DNA of 64,000 nt from Macrocystis pyrifera (lineage: Eukaryota > Sar > Phaeophyceae > Laminariales > Laminariaceae), in NCBI GenBank assembly GCA_031763025.1, contig JASSKH010000017.1:10282626-10346625 (forward strand), in the 5' to 3' direction. The notes under the pieces were generated by a model, which was given only the letters and a program-made list of their open reading frames with translations, had not been told where the DNA came from and made no database searches. Position numbers and translations under genes: made by a program. Below, one piece after another: positions 1-10,918 of the stretch. Every line of letters starts with the position of its first letter. The first letter of the stretch is position 1.

Positions 1-1700
1 GACTTAAAAGGGGTCGCAGCAAGGGATTTCGTCAAAATATCCGCGTGCTGCTCTTCCGAAGCTACGAACTGAATGTCGATTTTCTTAGCACGAAGTAGCT
101 CTCTGACAAAATGAAAGCGCACGTCGATATGCTTACTCCGAGCAGAACTAAGAGGGTTTTCAGCCAACGCTATGGCCCCCTGGTTATCCTCGAAAACCCT
201 GACACATGATCCGCTTAGCTCTGGACAGATAAACGACAACACCGCGCCCGTAAACAAAGCTTCCTTCACCCCTTCACCCAGGGCGACATACTCTGCTTCT
301 GCTGTCGACAACGTAACACACCTCTGCGTGCTACTTGCCCAACTGACGGCCGCACCCCCTAGGGTATTTACCGTCCCCGATACCGAGTGCCTATCGTTCG
401 ACTTATCCGCATAATCAGCATCGCTATACGCAGTCAAATCCAAACCCGAGCCCCGTACAAAAGTCAATCCCATAAACCTGGTCCCGTGCAGGTAAGCCAT
501 AATCTTCAAAACTGCCTTCCAGTGCCTCTCCGTTGGGATGTGGGAGTGGCGCGCCACAGCACGCACAGCGTTCGAGATGTCCGGCCTCGTCATGGTCGAC
601 AGCCACATCAAGCTGCCCACAGCCTCCCTGTACGGCCAGTCTCCTCCAAGTTCGCCCTCCTCTCTTGGACCTAGTTCCACACCGGGGGTCGCGGGGATAT
701 CAGAGGATGAGTTAACACCAAAATGATTCAGCATGCTCTCAATGAACGCCTTCTGCGTGATCTCCAATGTCCCCAGTTCCCAGTTGCGTTTGAAAGCACA
801 ACCAGTGTACCATGTCAGTTCGCCAAGGTTATTCGTGGGAAATTTCATAGCTAGCGCGGCATGGAAATCTCTACATGTCTCATCCGATCCTGCGATCACG
901 ATGTCATCTACATGAACGGCCATGATCAGTTCTACCTTGCCATCCACAACCATGCGAAACACACACGGGTCAGACCTACACTGCTCCATTCCGTACTCTA
1001 CCACGGTCTCTACCAATAATCCGGCCCACTGCCGTCCGCTCTGCTTTAGACCATACAGTGATCTGTTTAGGCGGACGATCTTTCCTGACATGTCACCACA
1101 CCCACCGGGAAGTTTCATGTATATCTCGGCGTCGAGTTTCGCGCGAACAAAAGCTTGTGCGACGTCTATAGGAAAAATCCTTAAACCATGTTCATTTGCA
1201 ACAGCCGCCAGAATTTTAGCTGACACTGACGAGGGAATTGGTGCAAACGTTTGAAAATAATCTACATCCTGCACCTGGCTAAAACCCTTAGCCACAAGTC
1301 TGGCCTTTGTCTTTACTATCAAGCCATCCTTATCCGTCTTGTAGGTAAACACCCACTTCGCACCTACAGGTTTCCGCCCTTTTGGCGGTGTCGCGGCTTC
1401 GTACGTACCGGTCGTTTTGTGACCGTCCAACTCAATTTTCATGGCCTCGTGCCACGCCGCTTTGTATTGAGAACGCTCTACATCTGCTACGGACTGTGGG
1501 GGCGGTTCTACGTCTTCCGGGAAACCACTCGGCATGCACACGCTCAACTCCCCTATGTTCTCCACAGCAGGTCCTCCGGCCATCAAAGCCACTGCGTCCT
1601 CCGTCGTCCAGGGCGTACGATCCAGCATACTCCCAGGCTTCGTCCACGACTCGTACGCTGCCGCAAGCAGCGCGTCTGCGGTCCTTTCATCCATCCCTAC
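1..1700 (-). pseudogene. copia reverse transcriptase and RNase H region (fossil)
   Basis: The complementary strand reads a VHVDDIVI stretch near 900-935, which is the copia form of the reverse transcriptase YVDD active-site motif. Near 20-190 it reads DNQGAIALAENP followed by SKHIDVRFHFVRE and ADILTKSL, the characteristic RNase H end of copia polyproteins. Plus-strand open frames across this region are shadows. Confidence 0.9.
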
Positions 1701-1889
1701 CTGGTGCACAGCAGGTTCACCCTCCAGGCGTTGGCTTTGACCCCGGGTCCGACCCCGTACAGTCGGGGGGAGCCGGCCCCAGCTGCTGAGCTCGTGTTCT
1801 GGCCTCTCCGACAGGACCGCGGGGGGATCCTCACCGTCCCCTTGCCCGGTGTCGGAGGCTGATGCTGCGCCCGAGTCGCTTCCGGCCCT

Positions 1890-2030
1890 CCCCGCCGAGA
1901 CCGAGGAGGCGTCCACGGCGCCCCCTTGAGACGAATCCATCGTCTCGGCTGTTTCGGCCCTCCCTGTCGGGATCGAGGAGGTGTCCACGGCGCCCCCTTG
2001 AGACGAACCCATCGTCTCGGGTGTTTCGCT
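1890..2030 (-). repeat. tandem duplication in the copia integrase-RT linker
   Basis: A unit of about 60 bp containing GGCGCCCCCTTGAGACGAA is present twice in succession, around 1918 and 2000. It lies in the poorly conserved linker between integrase and reverse transcriptase, a part of copia polyproteins that is known to vary freely in length. Confidence 0.6.
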
Positions 2031-2057
2031 GCCGGCCTCGCCGGCGGCAGGTGCCTG

Positions 2058-3210
2058 CTATGCGCGCTCCTGCATAAACGCGTCCAGGTCAAAACCCCAC
2101 GTCACGTCGAGGTCGTTCAAGTGAGCCAGACCGTCGTCCAGCTCAACCACCACCCCCCCACCACCTCGATACGACGTGCTCACGTCGTCTGCCTCTGACC
2201 CCCCCTTTTTCGTAGACAGAGAGTCATTCGCCTGGGCAGGTACAGGTGGTGCAGGCGACACGCGTTGCCAGGTGACATTGCGCGTTATTAGCACAGTGCG
2301 GTTCTTTGTCAGCACTCGTACAGAAGCTCCTGGGTAGTTTGTTGCAGGGCCGAGGTAAAAGCACTCTTGCGCTTTCGCCTGTGACTTGTTTTCCCTCTTC
2401 ACCTTGCAATAGTCAGGCTTTAGGAAGGGCAGTAGTACTACCGGGGGGGGGGGGCTACCATGCCACATCTCATGCGGCGACTTGCTCTGCGGGTTAGCTG
2501 TTGTTGCTGTGCGGTTCAAGGCGTCACACGCCCAGTGGGACGCTTCCGCCCACAACGACGTCGTGGCCGGGAGTTTCGCGCCAGGAAAAAGCTCTTGAGC
2601 CTGGATTCGGCCCGCCATTGCGGCCGTCTCTATCAAACCTAGCGCGCGCTCTGCTACTCCATTGAATTGGGGACTGTCGGCCGTCGTGAATTCCTGCTTG
2701 ATCCCTCGTGATCTACACAGGTCGCCCAACTTTCCCCCGCAGAATTCACCACCCCCCATCAGATCGGACGATTACCACCGTAGAAGGGACACCGTCTGCA
2801 CGAGAATCCGCAAGGAACAGCTCGAACATTTCCGCGGCGTCCTACTTGTGGCGCATAAAGTACACCCACGTATATCGTGAAAAATCGTCGGGCACGATGA
2901 GAGTATACCGCTTCCGCCCGAGAGACTCTACCACCTTTGGTCAACTCAAATCACACAAAACCCCTCCCGAGCTTCTTATCTCCTCGTGTGTGTGTGGACT
3001 GCTTGATACCTTTGCGGAGACCCTTTGCCATGGAGCACTCTTTGCACTCCAGCAGCTTTCCCTCGAGGACAATCCCTTGCTGCTCCGCGGTCTTGCGAAG
3101 TAGTACCTCGTGGGAGTGTCCAGCAGCGCAGTGGAAATCGTTGATGTTGATTGCAAACTTGTTGGGCAGTTGTCCGGGGCGAGTACAGCACAGGCATTTT
3201 CCCCACAACT
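2058..3210 (-). pseudogene. copia integrase region (fossil)
   Basis: The lower-coordinate part reads FTTADSPQFNGVAERAL, the integrase core stretch around the catalytic glutamate of copia elements, followed by an ECFYLGP-type carboxy-terminal motif. The higher-coordinate part carries the HHCC-like zinc-binding segment ending in a C-x2-C (LLECKECSMAKG). This places it between the protease and the reverse transcriptase. Part of a broken element. Confidence 0.88.
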
Positions 3211-3437
3211 GCGGTCGATCCGGTAGCCGTATAGGCTGTAGAGAGTCCCACTCAACGGGAACACGATCGAACGCTTCGACTTGAGCCTGATTACAACCCC
3301 CGTGGGGCGCCCTTCGAAAGTATAGCCGTTTTTGACCAGAGTGGGCAGGGAAAATAAGTGGTAGCGGAGATCCGGCACGTGCGCAACGTTCGTATGCAGC
3401 ACTTGCACGGGACCGTTTCCGGACCGAAAGACAACAC

Positions 3438-3905
3438 TCACGTCACCGTAACCTTCGATCGCTCGGTGGATCCGTCAGCGATTCGGAGAGTCAAGTTGCA
3501 TTCTCTATAATTGATCATGCAGTCAGCGGAGGGCGTCATGTGAGTAGACGCACCACTATCACATATCCAAGCCTCGTCTCCTACCTGCCAAGCAGACTCC
3601 CCTTCACCCGAACCATCGCTCCACTTGCCTCTCTCTTCGACCTTGAAAGCTGAGGCCTGGACCGTACCTTTTTCCGGGTCGTTGTCCCTTGCCCCATCCT
3701 TACTCGTCACCGCCATGACAGCTTCTTCTTTCGATGAGGGGCAGACATCAGCAGCGTGCTCCAGCCCGTTGCATCGACTGCATCGATCCGTGGACATGGG
3801 ACAGGCATCGGCAGAGTGCCCGCGTCCCCGGCATCGGCTGCATAGCTTCGCCGTACACTCGCTCCTCCAATGGCCCTTCTTGCCACACCTATGACACTTG
3901 CCCAC
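3438..3905 (-). pseudogene. copia zinc knuckle and protease start (fossil)
   Basis: The frame begins with CHRCGKKGHWRSEC, a CCHC zinc knuckle, followed by two more knuckle-like Cys/His clusters (CSRCRGRGHSADAC and CSRCNGLEHAADVC). It then reaches WICDSGASTHMT, the aspartic protease active-site motif of copia polyproteins. Three tandem knuckles are more than the single one most copia elements carry. Part of a broken element. Confidence 0.9.
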
Positions 3906-5170
3906 TAGAGTACTTCCGCTGGCGGCTTTGGCGTCGTTACCATTGCCACCAGCAGCCGCGGCCGAGCCACCACCGTCCTCGTTGGAGCCTCTACCGCCTC
4001 GTCCGTGACCCCGTCGTCCACTTTTTCTTTGCCATTTCCTCCACCTTTCCGGCGACCACCGCCACCGTCGCCGCCGCCGGCGTGCATAGCATGGCCTGCG
4101 TGGCCAGCGTTGGACCCCTTCTTCCTGTTTCCAGAAAGTCGGTGATGCCGTTCTCGAACAGCCTTGATGATGTCATCACGGACATTGCTGTCACGTGATG
4201 CCAGGTTCCGAGCCTCCACTTCGTATTCGGTAGGCAGAGCGTCAATAAAGATGGTGTACAGCATGTGGTCGTCTACTGACATTCCTGCTGTTCGCATTTC
4301 CGCGGCAAGATCCTCGATCCTGCCCATCTCCTCGAGCGGGTTGCTCCCCGGCGCCATCGTAAAACTGTTAAGGCGTCGGGAGAGGTCTGATTTGGCCCCC
4401 GTCGTCTGAGGGCCGCACCACGCAAGGAGAGCGTCCCACGCTTGCCTCGGCGAGGTACCCCGGTGCAAAATGCTTTTATCGCTCTTGCTCTTGAGGCCCG
4501 TCGACAGGAAATTCCATGCCAGTGTATGTCTGTGCACACTTTCGCGGCTTAACCCCCTAGCGACAAGCATCGAGTTTTCGGTGTCTAATTCCCCTACGGG
4601 AATGTACTGTGGTGGATCCGACACGAAAGCAGACAAGAAACCAACTCCTTTGGCGTAATACCGAGCGTCTCTTGTCCAGGGGTTGAACTCAGATTATAGC
4701 CCACTAAACGATGGCACAGGAGTGTGTTTGAAGGCCAAATGGCGCGATAGAGGCAGATCAAATCCACCACCCAACTCACCGCCGGGGTATGCACTCCATC
4801 CTCCTGTCCTCCCGTGCTGGTCTGGCTCACCCCTCGGTGGGCCAACCTCGACAGGCAACGCAGTTCCTCCGCGTCCAGTTGCTCCCAAATCTGGCGAGGC
4901 GCCCTCACGCAAATTTGTCTCTTCTTCTGCTGCAATCTCTCTTACAGCAGTGGGTACTGCCCCTTGTGGGCTCTCCCCTACAGCAGCGCTACTCACAGCG
5001 CTGCCGGACTCCGATCGGCCGTTGTTCCTCATGAACTCGGCCATCATGTCCCTCATGGCGTTCAGCATCGACGCCTCTCTGTTCTCCATCGCCAGTTCGA
5101 CCTCGCGTCGCAGCGTTTCAACGTCAATTGGAGAGTAGCGCTCTTCTTGAGCCGATCCCTTCGAGGGCAT
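3905..5170 (-). pseudogene. copia gag region (fossil)
   Basis: The first ATG after the primer-binding site is at 5170, only a few bases from it. The amino part is charged and helical (a stretch of LRREVELAMENREASML type). The following part has the pattern of the copia gag UBN2 domain: W-x5-L-x-W, then L-x2-E-x-M-x2-I-x-D-L, then LP-x-EYE. A Gly/His/Lys-rich tail precedes the zinc knuckles. Part of a broken element. Confidence 0.85.
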
Positions 5171-5174
5171 CGTT

Positions 5175-5188
5175 GGCTTCTGGTACCA
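5175..5188 (-). other. copia primer-binding site
   Basis: The minus strand reads TGGTACCAGAAGCC directly between the probable LTR and the gag start. It closely resembles the copia primer-binding site complementary to the 3' end of initiator tRNA-Met (TGGTATCAGAGCC in plants). It fixes the LTR's inner end near 5189. Confidence 0.75.
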
Positions 5189-5433
5189 GACCTCAAACGT
5201 TCAAGAGCACTAGTGTGTTCGTAGAGTCCAAGCCTGGATGCCCTGACCACCACGTGGTCTGATGAGTTTCTTTATAATCGTTGTATTCGAGGACAGAGGA
5301 GGGGAGAGAGAGCGGAGCCTAGCTCGTAGCTCGGAGCAGAGAACGGAGCAGAGAACGGAGTGCTCAAACTCTCCTCGTGAACACACGGCATAATTCATAA
5401 TAACGCCTGCGAAGATATACGCAACCCTCTACA
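5189..5433 (-). mobile_element. probable 5' LTR of the copia element
   Basis: This stretch precedes the primer-binding site on the minus strand. It contains a CT-rich segment with a repeated CCGTTCTCTGCT motif and a TTATAA-like element. The outer boundary near 5433 is a guess from a TGT start, because the partner LTR is not in the window. Confidence 0.5.
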
Positions 5434-5439
5434 ACTTGC

Positions 5440-6010
5440 AACCGTCGCTGCTGGAACGATCCAAACGAACACAGCGGCGGTCCAAACCTTCACGTCGCCT
5501 TGGCCAAATTGGCAGAGCCGTACAATAACGGCATAGCACCTCACGTCGTCTGAGAATAAGTGGCACAGCCTTAGCCCTAACTACGGCACATAACCTCACG
5601 TCGTCTGAGCACAAGGGACATAGCCTTTGCCACAACGACGGCACATAACTGCTGTGAATGCATCCAAGTGGTAAGCGGTACGGTGCTGTAATATCCGATA
5701 CCATGAGTAGCGCAGCCTTTGCACTGACGACGACACATAACTGCTGTGAATGTACCTATGTGGTAAGTGGTACGGTGCTGTAGTGTTTAATACCATGAGT
5801 AGCACAGCCTTTGCCCTGACGACGGCACATAACCTCACGTCGTCTGAGCATAAGTGACATAGACTTTTGCACAACGACGGCACACAACCTCACGTCGTCT
5901 GAGAGAAAGTGAATGCATCAAGTTGTAAGTGGTACGGTGCTGTCGTATCCATTACCCGTTGTGTAACCACAGTGAGTGCATTCAAGTTGTAAGTGGTACG
6001 ATGCTATGCT
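5440..6010. repeat. degenerate interspersed repeat block
   Basis: Two motifs alternate irregularly. ACCTCACGTCGTCTGAG occurs at about 5539, 5591, 5831 and 5887. A longer unit containing AAGTGGTACGGTGCTGT occurs at about 5671, 5764, 5928 and 5984. Intervening text such as GACGGCACATAAC also recurs. No coding function is apparent, and the open frames here are by-products of the repetition. Confidence 0.7.
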
Positions 6011-6109
6011 ACCCATTACCGATTATTTAACGGAGTAAACACGAACCAAAACCCCCACACACCCACCAAAACTCACGTCTCAGGGGAGAGCTCACCATCA
6101 TCTGCCCCT

Positions 6110-6420
6110 ATAATGACAAGTGCTCACCTTCACTGTCAAAGTGCTATGCCCTCAGTGCTTACCTTCACTGAACGCAACCCACGGGGGCGCTCACCTCGCC
6201 ACGAAACCAGACCCCATGACACTCAACAGCACACAAACCTACCGAACTCCTGGAATCCCCACAGCATCCAATCCTGAGGGAGGGGCTCACCTTCACCTCC
6301 CCTGTCAGCGATAACACAATGACAAGTGCTTACCTCCACTTGCAAGGTGCTACGCTCATCAGTGCTCACCTTCATTGAGATCAATCCGCGGGGGCGCTCA
6401 CCTCGCCATCCTGCCTGCTA
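6110..6420. repeat. GGGGGCGCTCACCTCGCC repeat block
   Basis: GGGGGCGCTCACCTCGCC occurs at about 6183 and 6389, each preceded by a GTGCTCACCTTCA-type segment. A related stretch with GCTCACC lies at 9630-9725. A decayed minisatellite. Confidence 0.6.
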
Positions 6421-9400
6421 GTAGTGACAAGGTACTTACTCTCAATATGTTACCATATCGAGAGTATCAAGCATACTGTCATACCACCCCAACAACAGCC
6501 GTTATGCGAACATCTCAGGCATGCTATCATACCAAGAAGGCCAAGAGTACTATCCGTCATGCAACCCGAACAACAGCCGAAATGTACCTCCCACGCTTCC
6601 TATTGTACCAGACGTACTAACATACAATCCCTCTGGTTGATACGTGCAAATCAGGCTGTGAATAACATGAACACGTGCATAGATGGCAACTCACTCCTAA
6701 GCAACAGGTGCAGAATACCGGAATATTGCCACGGTTGTGCTGATCTTACGCTGCTGCTGTGGTATTATCGTTGTCAGTTCGTGCCAGGTCTGTGTACTGT
6801 GTGTGTGGCTTTAGTTCATCCCTGCTCCACAGCAGAAACCACGGACTAACAAAAGTTGTCAGATCATACCATGAGTCACAGCCAGTGTGTGGATCACTGC
6901 TGTGTGTCTATACCTAGTGAGGACGTTTGCGTGGGTGCATACCGAGTGTGGTCCTTTCTGTATCGCTCCCTTATTTTCCATGCACCAAGGTTGTTTTTGA
7001 CGGGCACGCAAAATAACAACAATAGTGTACCACCACGAACTACGGCAATGCACGCACAGGACTATACTCGCTTGATAATCAGAGTGTTGTGGCCGAATCG
7101 TAAACTACTAACACCAGCTGTGGTGCACCTAACTCAGCCAAGCACTCTTCCTGCGACTCGGTTGTATTTCTGATGGGCTACGTTGTTTTCTTAGGTTCCT
7201 GCGTACCAGTACTCAATTTTGTGCGAGGTCCATCGCTATCGCTACCCTTGCAGCTTTCAACATTTATCCCCACGTACGCGTATGCGAATATGTATACCTC
7301 ATACCCACCTAAACAAAGCAATCTATCAACCCCCCCCTTGTTTTGTTTTGTGTGCTCATGACACCGCATTGACAAAAACAGGTGCGTTTGAAGGCTGGCC
7401 CAGTTCGTAGTGGTAGTACTGTATGTAATTTATCATAATATCTTTATACGGTCCGTCCAACAGGGCAACATGTCCCCACATACCTGGTACTCGTTTAGGT
7501 GTTTACTGTAGGTTTTAGTGTGGCGCTCGAAGCAGGTTTTTTTATTCGTAGGTGAATACTGCTGCTGTACATTATACATACCATACCGGTAGTTGATAAC
7601 TATATGCCGCTATTTATTAATAATCGTAGGCATAAACTGCCGTAGTTCATGCTACAGCAGCCCTAAGGTGCAAGTTTGATGACTATATAGTATAGCTAAT
7701 ACATAGGAAGTTTGCCTTATTCAGGCCCCATTGTCCCGGCGCCACAGATGAATGTGTCGTTGATACGAGGTTATGCGATCCGAATAGAGGTGAAACATGG
7801 TTGTCAAGACCGAACAGGTCAACGTAATGAAACGACTCTATTTCGTACGCATTTGGAAATACATACCCGGTATAGACGTGGCAGAGAACACAAGAACCAG
7901 CAAAATAGACAATACCAGGTATCACAACGTGCAATGTATACTAAACAGAGTAAGACCCAGGAAATAGTAGGCAAACCGGAGCACAACAGCCGCAGCAGTT
8001 TGTGGTACGAGTTGCATAGACAGGGTTTTTATATACTATCAATCGATCTGATACCAACAGTAGCTATCCTGTCTGCACGTGCTGTGCGAGGAAACCTGGT
8101 GAGATATGACCGAGGGTGTAATGCTACCAAACAGCAGCAGTACAATCATATTATTATCAAAATGTCCAAATAGTAAAATCATACCAGGTACCTGGTAGGT
8201 ATTCACCCCGACGAAAACACACATTTTCTTGTAGTATATTTTTACAGTCATGGACATTTATTTACATTGGTTGTTACTCACGGGATCTTCCACATCTTTT
8301 CGTTCAGAATAAGAACGAAGACTCCTTTTTCGAAGGTGATCATCACTGCAGGTCGCCAGTTTGCGATTTTTCCCATCAGACATAAACCGCCTACTCCTTA
8401 TTAGTGTTGATACTAGAACTACTAATATAATTGGATTCAGCAGCAGCAGCAGTGCCTGGAGATACGAGTGTTCGTGTTACTGCTCGATGCCTTGGATCCT
8501 ACTGTGACCAGTACCAGTTGACTGCTCCCTTGACAATGCAGGGATCCAGCGCAGACACTTTTTGCTTGCCTTGCCAGGACTTTATATGAGTTTGGTGGCA
8601 CCGCCCTATTGTTGACAGGACAAACGTACCCATATGCAGCCCACCGCAGGTAGTACTCGAGCTAACTGAAGCAGACCCAATACGTCGCAACTCAGATTCC
8701 ATGCATAGTTTTCAGCGTTGGTGTGTGTCAGCCTACCTCCCCCTTCTGTATGCTCGAGACCGACAGCAAGTATCACGTCAGCATTTATTTTATCTACTAT
8801 TGTATCTGTACGTGCCTATCAGCACTAGGGAAACGATTCCAAGGTTATGTTAAAACTGGTCACACCCAGTCGGCTTTTCGATGCTTTCCGTCTGCTCGTA
8901 TGGACGTCAACACGATCGCAAACAACCGTTCGTCCCAAGCTCCTGCCGATAGTCACAAGCTGCCTGGCAAACACAGGTAACCCGCAAGCCAGCGTGATAT
9001 TGATACGGCCCCACTTGCTATTCCGAGCTATATCCAGCTTATGACGAAGGGCAGTGTATTATCATATTTCGGAGTACGCGACAACGACAGCTGCAGTATG
9101 TATACAGCAGTACATGTACTACTGTAAAAGTATCGTGGGTCGCTAATCTATTCCCCAGTATATAAATACATATATGTTCACTATCACCGCAGTACGTCCT
9201 AGATTGTTGTTGGTACAAAATCCGTCAATCAATCGCACACGATATTTCATCCCATATTACTGCTGGTATATCCTCTGAAAATGGCAGATTGGGTCCTGTT
9301 CACGTGGCATAACTCAATGTCTTGTTATCGCCGGTTAGGTGCTTCATAGATGCGAATGGCAGCGCCACACGGCAGGCAGTCCAGCTACCAGCTCTCTGGC

Positions 9401-9599
9401 TTCGTTCGTGCTGCCGAACCATTTCCTGTCCATATATGCACCTCTTATACAACACCGTCTAATGACCCATCCGCGATGAGCATATTTTTCATTTCCACTT
9501 CTGTTTTTTTTCCACGTAGTGGGGTTTCATTTTTATACGACATAATAGTATACCAGCTGTAGGTCGTCACCATTAGATGTGGTGAGTAGTACGGCCCAA
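6421..9599. other. intergenic stretch with no supported gene
   Basis: Open frames here are short, overlap on both strands and show no domain or exon-like features. The composition is rich in TACTGCTGTAG and GTACCTGGTA-like words that recur throughout the window's non-coding DNA. Confidence 0.5.
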
Positions 9600-9880
9600 G
9601 TAGTGAAATAAAAGCTCCTTGCCGTCTCGTTAGTGCTCACCGTCACCCTCGGCACTACCCCCGAGAAGCGCTCACCCCGCGACTTGTCTACTGCCACAGT
9701 GGCTGTCGGGCGCTCACCTTCGCCTTCCAGCTGCATACGACGACATACAAATGTTCATCAGATTCCACCAGTTCGCCAGGCCCAAGTTTTACCGAACCAA
9801 TCGCATTATCAGATTCCATCAAGTCCGCAAAGCAAACATTACAGAACAGCATCAGATTCCATCAGTTCGCCGAACCCACC
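9600..9880. repeat. short direct repeats ATCAGATTCCATCAGTTCGC
   Basis: Versions of ATCAGATTCCATCAGTTCGC occur at about 9753, 9808 and 9850, spaced about 45-55 bp, next to the GCTCACC repeat at 9630-9725. No coding evidence. Confidence 0.55.
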
Positions 9881-10589
9881 AATTTTGTTTTGCGGACACC
9901 AGCCCTTGAGCAGCTGGTGCTCGTGTGACTTGCTCTCTCCGCCCTGCATGGTGCTCGTAACCCTATCACCACTTCCTGATCCTGCCGGGGTCGATCTACG
10001 GGTTCATCATTACGCGTATATGCGAGCGAACAGTCGGTTTAGCCTTTAATCCTTTAATCCTTAAGTTTTCAGTCCTTTAATCCACTTTCTAGGTTTTGCA
10101 CGTATTCTCTTCCTTGCCTGGGTAGCGTCTGAAGACACTCGATGTTGGCCACAACGCGGCATGCGTTGTACACCTTGGTCAGGCGTTTGACATTCAGCAG
10201 ACTGAAACTGTCTGCTAAATGAAACGCAAGTCCCACACACCCACAGAGTGATCCGCGACTACTCTGCGCCCGACGACTCGTGGCTGCATATGCCTCGACC
10301 CGTCGTACTGTAGATTGCTCCCACGTCCCTCCGCCGCAACAGTTACTGTTGTACACAATCGCGTACCCGATTTTCCTAGTTGAGAATAATAGCCTTTCCG
10401 ATGAGAATGACATTTTATCTATGGGAACACAAAAAGTTGCCAAATATGTTCCACGTACCAGATATGTCATGTTCTGTATGTGTGCGGTACGAATGTGAAC
10501 CGACGTGATCATGTTGTGGAGACCATACGCTCTCACACTCATTTGAAGAGGACATTATACATAGATGTCGCTATTATTAATAGAAACTC

Positions 10590-10629
10590 GCGCACCAAGA
10601 TATCGGTACCTATCATCAACTTGGTGCGC
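10590..10629. repeat. hairpin with 10-bp arms
   Basis: GCGCACCAAG at 10590-10599 is the exact complement of CTTGGTGCGC at 10620-10629, leaving a 20-base loop. No adjoining gene is recognised, so it is listed only as a structure. Confidence 0.6.
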
Positions 10630-10879
10630 TGGTAGTTTCGGAAATTGATTCGATTTAGTACCCTTACTTTGTCCTGCAATCTGTTAACTCCACTTTGAAT
10701 AAAACGTGGATCGTCAAACTAAAATCACATTAATTCTTTATGCTGAAAATTCTGACCTTTCCGCTTCCCATCTCGAATTTGTTAGTCTGATACTGAAACC
10801 AAGTAAGCAAGAGTACTCTTTTAGACCTTGTGACCCCATTGTTGGGGCAAAGGCATAATTTTGTCTCCATTGCCGAAAA

Positions 10880-10918
10880 TATATTGTTCCCTGACATATA
10901 TTGTCAGGGAACAATATA
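10880..10918. repeat. perfect 17-bp-arm hairpin at the outer edge of the giant inverted repeat
   Basis: ATATTGTTCCCTGACA at 10881-10896 is exactly reversed and complemented at 10902-10917 across a 5-base spacer, and one further base pair extends it. It sits where the left arm starts and contains an altered form of the terminal motif seen on the right arm. Confidence 0.75.

Larger units (their letters stand above)
1..5433 (-). mobile_element. Ty1/copia LTR retrotransposon, broken, left-truncated by the window
   Basis: On the minus strand the parts run in copia order from high to low coordinate: probable 5' LTR, primer-binding site, gag with a CCHC zinc knuckle, protease, integrase, reverse transcriptase and RNase H. 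The order integrase before reverse transcriptase is what defines copia against gypsy. The 3' LTR lies outside the window, so LTR divergence cannot give an age. The reading frame is interrupted roughly half a dozen times or more, so this is a fossil, although domain sequences remain easy to recognise and it is probably not ancient. Confidence 0.93.

Noticed and set aside
1251-2200. Plus-strand frames of 70-200 codons
   Set aside because: They are the complement of the copia pol region.
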